From Hyaloraphidium curvatum (lineage: Eukaryota > Monoblepharomycota > Hyaloraphidiomycetes > Hyaloraphidiales > Hyaloraphidiaceae): a stretch of 64,000 bases of DNA. Below are positions 11,485 to 20,605 of this stretch, piece after piece. How positions within the stretch are numbered: position 1 is the first letter of the stretch; each line of letters begins with the position of its first letter. A model generated the notes under the pieces. It was given only the letters and a program-made list of their open reading frames with translations. It was not told where the DNA came from and ran no database searches. Position numbers and translations under genes: made by a program. The DNA lies in NCBI GenBank assembly GCA_025558095.1, contig JAIVFI010000021.1, forward strand, positions 496,001 to 560,000, given 5' to 3'.

Positions 11485-13277
11485 ATGACGGACGGGGAAG
11501 TCGCGGGTGCCATCAGCGCCGCTGCACAAGCTTCGGCATTGCACGATGCCGCAACGGTCACGATGACGCCCGGTAAGCCGCACGGGTGCGGAGCCGCGCG
11601 GTTCATTACGACGCGTCCCTCGGCAGACGAAAAGTACGCGCTCATCGCCCGCAACCTGCAAGAGGTTCTTGGAGAATCGGAGATCAAGAAGGTGCTGCAG
11701 GACCGCGACTTGCGGATGTATTGGGGGACGGCTCCCACCGGTCGGCCCCACGTCGGCTACTTCGTGCCGATGGCCAAGATTGCCGACTACCTGAAGGCAC
11801 ACTGCGAGGTGCGTCCTTTGCCTTCTCGGATGTCTGGACTCATTGGACCCACGGAGATTCCAGGTCACTATCCTTCTGGCGGATATCCACGCGTACCTGG
11901 ACAACATGAAGGCGCCGTGGGAGCTGTGCCGCCTGCGGGCCGAGTACTACGAGGTCGTCATAAAGGCCATGCTGACTTCCATCGGGGTGCCCGTTGGCAA
12001 GCTCAAGTTTGTGCGCGGGACCGACTTTGAGCTCTCGAAGGAGTACACGTTGGACGTCTATCGCCTTGCCGCCATGGTATCGGTTCACGACTCGCAAAAG
12101 GCGGGCGCCGAGGTCGTGAAGCAGGTCACGTCGCCTCCGTTGAGCGGTCTGCTGTACCCGGGTCTGCAGGCGCTGGACGAGGAGTACCTGCAGGTGGATG
12201 CGCAGTTCGGGGGAGTTGACCAGAGGAAGATCTTTGTCTTTGCCGAAAAGTACCTGCCCCTCTTGGGCTACAAGAAGCGTGCCCACCTCATGAACGTCAT
12301 GCTTGCCGGTCTCACGGGAAGCAAGATGAGCGCATCGGATCCCGACTCCAAGATCGATCTGCTGGACGATGCCGAAGCCGTCAATCGGAAGTTGCGGAAG
12401 GCGTTTTGCGAGGAGGGCAACGTCACGGAGAACCCCGTTCTCGGCTTCGTCAAGATCGTGCTCCTCCCAATCAGTTCGCTCACGCACGGCGGCGAAGGGA
12501 AGTTCGTTGTCCGACGCCCGGAGAAGTTTGGGGGCGATGCGGTCTATACGGATTTCCCCACGCTCGAAGCCGATTTTGCGGCAAAGAAGCTTCACCCGCT
12601 GGATTTGAAGCAGGGTGTGGCGGACGCTCTGAACGGTCTCCTCGAACCTATTCGCAAAGCTTTCGAGGATCCGAAGCTACAGGAGTTGGTCAAGGCTGCG
12701 TATCCACCCGCCAAACCTGCTGTTCAAGGCGACATCTCAAAGCTCGGTGGGTGCCTTTGTTTTTCGCCGGATTTGGCGCTAACGCCCGGTCGTGTTAGAT
12801 GTTCGCGTCGGCCGGATTCTCGAAGCGACGCGCCACCCCGATGCCGAAACCCTTTACGTCGAGAAGATCGACCTTGGCGACGCCACGGGCCCACGGACGG
12901 TGGTTTCCGGGTTGGCAAAGTTCGTTCCGCTGGAAAGCTTGGTCGGGAAGCTCGTTGTGTGCCTTGCGAACCTCAAGCCAAGCAAGCTGAGGGGTGTGGA
13001 ATCCCAGGCCATGGTCTTGGCTGCCTCCAATTCAGATCGGACCATAGTGGAGCTCGTCGAGCCGCCGGAGGATGCTGTCCCGGGCGAGCCCGTCACTTTT
13101 GATGGGTACGAAAGGACGCCGGAACCCGTGCTGAATCCCAAGCACAAGATCTGGGAGAAGACGCAGGCACTGTTCCGGACGGGCGCAGATGGCGTGGCGA
13201 TGTTTGGCGACGTGCCTTTCAGGACGGCACAGGGTGTCTGCAGGGTCGGCTCTGTTTTCAACGGGACGATTTCGTGA
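11485..13277 (+). CDS. YARS1: Tyrosyl-tRNA synthetase, cytosolic, with C-terminal EMAP-II/Trbp111 domain
   Basis: Charges tRNA-Tyr with tyrosine. Four exons, 11485-11572, 11627-11808, 11864-12746 and 12799-13277, give 543 residues. The class I catalytic core is complete: the HIGH-like motif sits in [14 protein letters not shown], the mid-domain has QKAGAEVV and [15 protein letters not shown], and the KMSKS loop reads [16 protein letters not shown]. After the anticodon-binding region, exon 4 encodes a tRNA-binding OB-fold of the EMAP-II/Trbp111 type ([25 protein letters not shown], then [21 protein letters not shown]). This architecture is that of animal YARS1; bakers' yeast TyrRS has a different tail. 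The first exon is short and encodes an Ala-rich leader. The minus-strand GPI-type gene diverges from it upstream. Confidence 0.95.
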
Positions 13278-13499
13278 GCGGAGGCTTCAGAGAGGAATAG
13301 AATAGTGCGCGGCGGGGTATACATCGGAATCTAGAGAAAAACTCTCTAGACCGGGCATAGATAGGGTATGGGTATCGAGCCGCGCCTAATTGTTGCCCAG
13401 CAACTCCCTCTTTCCCCTTTCCTCCTTCGGGGCAGAGGCAGCTGGGCGAACGTTAAGGTGTGGAAGGGGACCGAAAGGTCGGGTGGTGGTGCTCGAGGG
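13278..13499. other. 3' flank of the Fanzor gene, with hairpin
   Basis: Short spacer between the TyrRS stop and the Fanzor stop, which converge. It contains a perfect 8-bp inverted repeat, TCTAGAGA and TCTCTAGA, at 13330-13350 with a 5-nt A-rich loop. In TnpB and Fanzor loci the guide RNA is encoded at or beyond the 3' end of the nuclease gene, so this is the place to look for one. No guide can be confirmed by eye. Confidence 0.4.
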
Positions 13500-16400
13500 T
13501 CACGGGCGCTCGAGGCCAGCAGGCCTGTCGTTTGGGTCGTAGGTGTGGTTCTGTAGCCAGCGTGCCATGGCATGCTCGAAGATGCGGAGCATGTTGATGG
13601 CAGCGTTCTGGTCTCGACCCACGCACGCCAGGTTGCAAGGCCCGTGGTAGCACCACCTTTCACCCCTGCGACGAGCAAGAGGCATCAGGATACGGCAAGG
13701 GAAGAAGCAGGAGCGCGTCCGACACGTACCACGGTTTGAACGTCGGTATCGACATCGGTGGGTGGAAGGGGGTGGGCTGCCGTCGGCGCTTGCGCTGGCT
13801 GCGGTTGTCGAGGCACCCGCGCGTGTCGAGCATCACCGTCCCGCACTTGTGGTGGGTCTTGGAAGTGCGGAACTCGTTGACCAAGATCGGGAGCACGTTG
13901 TCCCTCCTCTCGAACTCGTTCACGAACCGGCGGAGAGAAGCGCGCATGTGCCCCTTGATGTACTTCATCGATCCCGTCTTGGTCGAGCCCAACGAGATGA
14001 TGACGTGCACGGGCTTCTTGGGCGGTCCCGGGCCGTGCTCGTCGGCCATGCGCTCCCGCCGCTCCTTCCGCTTCCGCTGCTCTTTGCGCTTCCGGTTCTT
14101 GCGCTGCGTCCTCGTTAGGGCGAGCTTCGGCGTCCCGGAGACCTTCATGGCCAGCAGCTCGTCCACCATCCGGATCACGCCGATCTGCGCCCCGCGGTAG
14201 TTCTCCAGCTTGTGCCGGGCAAACTTCCACTCGAACTCGACCATCTCGTCGAGGTGCTCCAGCCGGTACTCGGCCCGCTCGCGCACGCGCTGGTAGTCCG
14301 TCTGCCGCTTCGATCCGATCCCGTTGTAGATGTCTGCCATCGAGCGGCCGGCGGGATCGTACAGCGACGTCGGGTCGCCCGGCGGCTGCTGCGTCGGCAG
14401 GTCCTGGCTGGCCTGCCAATTCCTGTTTGCGTTGCGCTGCGTGACGCCGATCTCCGACATCCAGCGCTTCGGAGAGATCGAAAAGAAACTGTACTCGGGA
14501 GTCCCGTCCGCATGGACACCGCTCGTCCGCTCCGCACAGGTCAATATGGCGCTAATGCCGGGATCGGCGCCAATCTCGCGGACCTCGATCTCGCCCGCGT
14601 CCCGTCGCTGGTAGAGCACCTCGGCCTCCTTGAGCGCGTCCACAATCATCTTGCGGTTCGCTTCGGCGGCCCTTGCCCGTCTCGCAACGTCCTCGTCCTC
14701 GTCGCTCATCCCGTCGACGGCCCGCACCTGGCTCGCGTCGTAGACGACCTTCGGCACAGCCTTCTCGAACTTTACCGAGACGGCCACGCTGTCGCTCGCG
14801 ATCGAGAAGGCAAAGGATCGAGGCACGTTCTTGTACTTGCTCTTGTCGCCGTCAGAAATGAGGTCGTTGATTTTGAACAGCCTCGGCCACGCTTCCCTCA
14901 GATGCGGCGAGGTTCGCTGGTTGACAAAGTTGCCGTGGAAGAAGGTGATCTCGAAGTCGCTGTACCGCTGCGGAAACAGCCGCTTCCACCGCTTCAGCAG
15001 CTCCCCGATGCACTGGTCGCCAGCAATGTCGATGTGCTTGGGGGTTGTCGAGTACAGGGGGAGGATCGGCGAGGTGGGCGGCTCCGGATCGTTCCAGTTT
15101 GCCGGCCGCGGATCGGGCGGCGGCCGAGGCACAAAGGAGGCCGCGATCATGTCGTTCGTCCGCCGAATGAACCGCAGAAGGCGGTTCCAGTCATCGGGCG
15201 CGCCGACCATCCCGTTGTGGACGATCTGCATGTGTCTCCGGATGGCATCAAGGATGAATGCTAGGAGCCGAGCCGTCCGCGCCGGATCCAAGGCCATCTG
15301 CGTGATGCCGCCCATCGATTGGAACTCCCACGTGCAGGCGCCGTTCGTGTTGACGAGGTTCCGGAGGCGTGCGACCGTCAGCAGTTGAGGAGAGCCCGCG
15401 ATGCCAATCTGGACCGAGTTCTCGATCTGGTGCGCCTGATTGTAGGTCCCCGTAATGTGGCGCATCAGCTTCTCCACCTCCCCCTTCCTGTCGTTCCGGA
15501 ACTGCTTTTGGACGGTCGGCAGAATATCCGTTAGCGTCTCCTCGAACCAGAGCTTGTACTCTCCCTCTTTCGCGACGTAGAGGGACCTGTAGCGGGCGAC
15601 GAGTTGGAGAATCTCTCGGATCAGGGGCACGGGCAGCAGAAAACGCCGTCCACGCCGCATTCCTGGCGTCTTGTACTGGTACTCGATCGGCGGGGGCTTT
15701 GGTGATAGCCTCCATCTCCCGCTCCTTCGTTCCCGCCGAACGAGTAGATCCGAAGCTCCTTGCGGCGCGAGTGGGCTGCGGTGTAGCAGCTGTCGCGGAG
15801 GGCTGTGAGCCTCGTCTTCGGCAGCGCGACCGGTTGTCCATGCCCGTCTTCCGCCACTTCATCGTCGTCCAGGTCGAGGTCAGCGCCCGCCGCCGGAGCG
15901 CCTCCTTCCGCCTGCGCCGGTTGTCCCTGCGCGGCCTGTGACTGCGCGTTCCCCGGGTCCTCCTGCCCCTGTTGGGCCTCCGGCTGCTGTGCGGGCGCGG
16001 GAAGCCTCGGAAGCTCCGTCACCGTCTGCCACTGCAGTAGCGCAAAGTCCTGCTCGAAAGCGGTCTTGAAGTTGCGGTTGCACGCGCCCTTGAGGTACAG
16101 GTCGATGTTGTTCTCGTACTGTTTGTACGAGGAGTTGAAGATCTGCGAGCACTCTCCCGAAAAAAAGCTAGGGACCATGCGGTAGGGCAGATTCTCTCCA
16201 TCCTCGGCCTCGTTGACCGGGGCCGCGTAAAAGACGGGATACGAGAACCTGAGGCCGTCCTCGTAGGCGTCTTCGTGCTCCTCGTCCGTCGCAATCAGCA
16301 GCTCCTTGACGGCCGTGTTCCGAACGATCGACGCGTCCGCCCGCTGCTTGCCGAGCCAGATCCTGATCGAGTGCACGAGGAAGGGCAACTGGGCCGCCAG

Positions 16401-17154
16401 TGAGGGCGAGCGGATCACGCGGAGCTCGCCCGTGACGACGAGCATCAGGATGCGGAACAGCAGCGTCTGGTCGAGCGCGGGAAGCCTCTTGTCCCAGTCC
16501 AGCCAGAGCGTGACCGCGTTCTCCAACAGCCAGCACGCGGCCGCGCCACACTTGGTGAATTCGTCGGCAAAGGAACGGAAGACGGGAATCAAAGAAAGGT
16601 CGGCGCAGAGTGACTCCATGGAGGTCTTGATCGTGCTCATCAAGGTCTTGACGTTCTCAATTCCCGCGGCCTCGGCCTTCTCCAACGTCTCCTTCTTGCC
16701 GGCTGCACGCGCCGACGGCTTGTGATTGGGGCACAACAGACTGTTGCTTCGCTGGTGATCCGTGCGACCGCACGACGGGCACGGCTTCACCGGAACTGCA
16801 GGCTGTTGAGCGGCGGGCGGCGGCTGCGCGGCAGGGGCAGCGGGCGGCGGACCTGCAGGCTGCGCAAGGCCTTGCGGCGGGGAAGGAGCGCTTTGGTGCT
16901 GCAGGTGGGGGGGGATTGGAAGACCAGGCGGGGGCCCGATGGCCCCACGGGTCGGAGGTTGCCCGAGATGAGCAGGAACAGGTAGTCCTGGGGCATGCCG
17001 TCGAGCGGGAGGGGGTTGCTGCGAATAGGAAGCAGATTCAGGATGATTCGCGGGCTTGCAGTACAGGCCACTTCACCAGAGGCACGTCGTCACTCGGCTC
17101 CCTCTTCCTTCTCGACCGACCTCCGGCGAAGCCTCCTTGCTCGTCATCCATCAT
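13500..17154 (-). CDS. Fanzor: eukaryotic TnpB-like, predicted RNA-guided RuvC nuclease
   Basis: Fanzor proteins are eukaryotic relatives of transposon TnpB and Cas12 that cut DNA guided by a non-coding RNA. Exons 17154-17077, 17018 to about 13730, and 13665-13500 are supported. The N-terminus is Pro-rich, followed by a zinc-finger-like motif (KPCPSCGRTDHQRSNSLLCP near 16790-16730). The C-terminal third is the RuvC nuclease: RuvC-I Asp in EIGADPGISAILTC (codon 14565-14563), RuvC-II Glu in LVNEFRTSKTHHKCG (13875-13873), a Cys/His zinc ribbon split by the last intron, and RuvC-III Asp in CVGRDQNAAINML (13613-13611). The large exon appears as two frames meeting near 15700; a single missing base in the run CACCAAAG would fuse them. 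The true start may lie further upstream. The C-terminal motifs make the family assignment strong. Confidence 0.88.
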
Positions 17155-17800
17155 CTGCAGACGAAGAACGTGAGAAAATGCGAAAGAAAGGAGAACTTCA
17201 CACGCACCTGGTCCGAGTCGCCACCGTTCAGTCCGTCAAAAGCTTCCCCCATCTCTTCGTCCAGAACCCGTCCGTCCTGCGGCTCGAAATCAGATCGGGG
17301 TGCCAATGCAACCCGACTCCATGTTACTCGCCGGCATCGTCGCTCTGTCCGACGGACTTGCGCCCTCCGGAGCTGCTCCGCGACGAGACGCCAGATCTGG
17401 GACAAAATGAGCAGAGGAAAGCCAGAGTTTGCAGACCAACGCATACTCTGTCCACGACCCCTTGGACCCCGTGTGGTCTGCCGTGCAGGAGGCGATGCGG
17501 CGATGGCAGGCATCGGCGCCGGAGCTCCTTGCTGGGCGACGCGGCCCCGGGTCGCGCCACGACGGGCAGCCCAGCCACCGCGACCCCCGCGGGCGCCTGC
17601 TGAGATCTCTGGATGATTTCCGATGCCCGCCGCATCCGGAGTTGCTTCCGCCGCGGCTTGGGGGGGACCCTGCGCGGCGTCGTCGGCCGCGTCCGCGCCC
17701 TCTGGCTGCTCGGGGCGCTGCCGCACTGCTGTTGCCACCCGCCGGCGTGGCGGCGTCCGCTCGCTTCCGCGGTGGCATTGTTGTTGCAGTATCGTGACGT
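17155..17800 (-). other. Possible upstream exons of the Fanzor gene
   Basis: A candidate exon (about 17279-17213) reading GRVLDEEMGEAFDGLNGGDSD ends in a GTGCGT donor that splices in frame to the exon at 17154. Further upstream the reverse strand is open in all three frames, with Arg/Ala/Pro-rich content and a plausible start MPPRKRADAATPAGG at about 17778. A run of seven C residues near 17668-17674 separates that start from the frame with the best continuation. I cannot tell whether this is a basic N-terminal extension or an untranslated leader. Confidence 0.3.
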
Positions 17801-19965
17801 CGGTGATGATTGCGTAGTCCGAGCACCAACCCAGCGCGGGTGATGTGACGCGCAGGCCCTTTCAGCTCCAAACCGGTGCGACGGCGCGCAAAGTGCCGCG
17901 CAACAGCTCCACAACCGCCCGCCGCTAGGCTTGGCCTCCCTGCTCTCCCTAGTTGCCAGGGGTTCACCAGCCCGTGACCGGGGGTCCGCCACGCTCGGAC
18001 CGGCGAGCGGGATCGGACTCCGCGTCCCCGCGAAAGCTCCCTGCACCGCTACATAGAGGCTGGGAGATCGAACGCCAAGGAACTCGCCCTCGATTCCGCT
18101 CTTCTTTCGATTCGGCTGCCAGCTCCGAGGGGATTCCCACCAGACCTTCGCCGCATTGTCCTCGCGCCGGCGGATGCCAGCGCGGCTCCAGATACCCGCG
18201 GGCAAAGTAATTTGTCCTTTGAGCTCCTGAGGAGGATAGCCGCGACCACGGGACCTCCGTTGCTTCCAATGTTTCGGCGAGGCAAGACGGTCAAGCAACC
18301 AACCGATGCGGTGCGGGATCCTCAGCACTGGCCCCTGAACGGCCGAAATCCTCTTGGAATCGTTTTTCATCGCGCCATACTGGGAGCTCGGCCACGTTTC
18401 TGCGGAATGCCTGCGGTGGCAGGTCGCGGAAGGAACTTCCATGGTTCGACGGTGCCGCGGGGCTTCGGCCGTCATATCGGCGGTGATCGGGCGCAAAAAG
18501 GAGCCGCGCCGTCGGCATCGCCTTCCAAGATGCGTTTGGCGCCGTCTAGGTGCCATTTCAACGGAGATGCGTTTGCAGGTTGAGGTGCTTCGTGAGCGTG
18601 TTCGTGGGGGCGGTCGGCGAAGTCAAAATCAAACATCAGAAGTCGCCGGTTTCCGATCTCTTCATGTACGGCCAGGCCAATGCATCTGGAGAAACTAGCA
18701 TGGGCCCATACTTTGGACATATTGTCTTCAGAACCCCCGTGGCCCGAGTCGCGTCGTCTCGTTCCGATCCGACGGTTGGACGCCAACTTCAAGCTATAGC
18801 AGGTCAACGACCGACTGCTGCACCTTCGATTCGCATTCTTGTGACGCCGGGAGCACGTATGGCAAAGAGTCAGTACAGATAAGCAGGGCGCGTGCGTCGA
18901 ACGCTTCGAACGATGCCCGGAGCGGGCAGGAAAAATCCGCAAGCGGCTCAGAAAGACGTGCTTCAGGATACCACCTCAAGCATGCAATGCAGCCATCATT
19001 CCGTCCGCGTTCCAGACTTGTTTGGTCACGATCGTCGCAAGAGTGGGTCGCGGGGCCCGTAGCCTAGTCCGCAGCAGCCCGATGGCCTCCCCCGACGGTG
19101 CCGCCGACGACAAGGAACATCACGGGCACAGTTGTGTTGCAGTCTCGCCACCAACTTCCACGATGCTTCTTACATTGCATGTGAGACCGCCGCAGCAAGA
19201 GGGAACCCTCACAAGGTCCAAATCAGAGGCTGCCATGCAGGCACTGGAAGACAGCTTGGCCAATGGAGACAGAGACAAAGCTGCGGGGCCGCCACCCTTT
19301 GAGATTCAGTCAGCAATGAGACGCTTTGGCACTGGCTCCCGCTGCAATAAGACAGGGCGAATGGTTGTTGCGTGTCCGAGATTCGTCCAAGATTCGGAGG
19401 TAAGGCGGATGGCTGTGGTCCGACTCCACGTTGGGTCCATAACCATACTATGAGGACACTACCACCCGGTCTACGGCCGCTTCTGGTCCACGGCCACTGT
19501 GGAGGGTCTACCGTCGCCGCGAATGGTCCATGGGACCTTGCCATGGTCTACTGCGGACTCCGGTGGTCTGCCAAACCCGCAACGGTTTGCGACTGCGCGA
19601 ACGGTTCACGGATACCCCAAATGGTCTACGGCGATGCGCAGGTGGTCCACGGCCGTTTCCGATTCATGCCCGGAATTCAAGAGCACAAACGGGGTTTGTA
19701 CAAACGGAATGCCATCCCACGCCGGCCGCCGCAAGCGCTACATGTTGCCCTCTCTTCCGGAAGGCTTGCAAACAAATCGGCAGCGTCGAGGTCGGCTAAA
19801 GCTCCTGGGTGCGCTATTCGCCTAGGCCAGTTGTAGGCGCGCGGGCGGCTAGACTCCGATTTCTAACGCTAGCCACTAAACGGGGGCAGCAGCGCGCCCG
19901 ATCATGCGTGCGTCGGCAAAACAGCACGTCCTTTCTGCCTCCCCATCTCCGTTTCTGCTTCACCG
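17801..19965. other. Long stretch without a confident gene; contains a phased 20-bp repeat
   Basis: Open frames on both strands are short or compositionally odd. A plus-strand frame around 18590-18750 (SVFVGAVGEVKIKHQ and onward) and the opposite minus-strand frame (MSKVWAHASFSRCIG) both look faintly coding, and neither links to neighbours by clear splice sites. The segment 19417-19650 carries a degenerate array with a GGTCYAC anchor every ~20 bp. The last few hundred bases must include the lumazine synthase promoter. Confidence 0.4.
19417..19660 (+). repeat. Degenerate phased 20-bp repeat array
   Basis: Copies of a GGTCTAC/GGTCCAC core begin at about 19417, 19434, 19468, 19485, 19505, 19525, 19545, 19565, 19584, 19603, 19623 and 19644. 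Most spacings are 19-21 bp. Between cores the sequence is diverged. The period is not a multiple of three, so a repeated protein motif is unlikely. Confidence 0.7.
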
Positions 19966-20526
19966 ATGGGTTCCGATCAAACCATAAAGGGTCTTACCCC
20001 TAGAGCGGACCTGCTCGATGGCTCGGAGTTGCGGATACTCATCCGTGGGCTGCTTCGGCCGGACGTTCCGGGCCTCGTCCTGATTTCCGTTCCAGTCCAC
20101 ACGCGCTGGAATCTGCCCATCGTTATGTCTCTGGTGGATGGCGCGGCGGCGGACCTCGTTGGCAAGTTCAAAGTCAAGAAGGAGAACGTGACCGTCGCGG
20201 CGGTTCCCGGAAGCTACGAGCTGCCGTTCGCGTGCAAAGCCCACATCGCGACGGGAAAGTACGACGCCGTCATTGCGGTTGGGGTCCTGATCAAGGGTGG
20301 AACGATGCACTTCGAGTACATCGCAGAGAGCGTGACCCACGGAATCATGCGGGTGCAACTGGACACAGATGTTCCCGTCATCTTCGGGGTCTTGACGTGC
20401 CTGACGGAGGACCAAGCCAAAGTCAGAGCTGGAATCCGGGTCGGCGACGATGAAGGCCACAATCATGGATTGGACTGGGCGGCTGCCGCGGTGGAGATGG
20501 CTCTTCTGAAAAAGAAGGCCGCGTAG
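19966..20526 (+). CDS. RIB4: 6,7-dimethyl-8-ribityllumazine synthase
   Basis: Condenses 5-amino-6-ribitylamino-uracil with 3,4-dihydroxy-2-butanone-4-phosphate, the penultimate step of riboflavin synthesis. Two exons, 19966-20044 and 20096-20526, give 169 residues, the usual length. The intron has a GTGGGC donor and its removal restores the conserved HTRWN (family HARWN). Other landmarks are AAVPGSYELPFACK, the IAVGVLIKGGTMHFEYI loop, and VPVIFGVLTC preceding the C-terminal helix, where NHGLDWAAAAVEM matches the family. Animals lack this gene, which helps place the organism. It converges on ALAS with only about 80 bp between stops. Confidence 0.95.
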   Translation: MGSDQTIKGLTPRADLLDGSELRILIRGLLRPDVPGLVLISVPVHTRWNLPIVMSLVDGAAADLVGKFKVKKENVTVAAVPGSYELPFACKAHIATGKYDAVIAVGVLIKGGTMHFEYIAESVTHGIMRVQLDTDVPVIFGVLTCLTEDQAKVRAGIRVGDDEGHNHGLDWAAAAVEMALLKKKAA

Positions 20527-20605
20527 CAGTTAAATACATCTGCAAATGGCGCGCCGAGTCATGACGTTTCGCAACGCCTCGATTCTTTTCGCGGTTCTCG
20601 AGTCG

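Noticed and set aside
14212..15264. 350-residue plus-strand frame antisense to the Fanzor gene
   Set aside because: It mirrors the nuclease coding strand; no recognisable domain.
17324..18556. 410-residue minus-strand frame
   Set aside because: Composition is Arg/Ser/Pro noise; no link to the Fanzor exons except possibly at its 3' end, and other frames are equally open.
18550..18882. 110-residue plus-strand frame (VGEVKIKHQKSPVSDLF)
   Set aside because: Looks mildly coding but has no homology cue, no splice partners and an equally plausible antisense frame.
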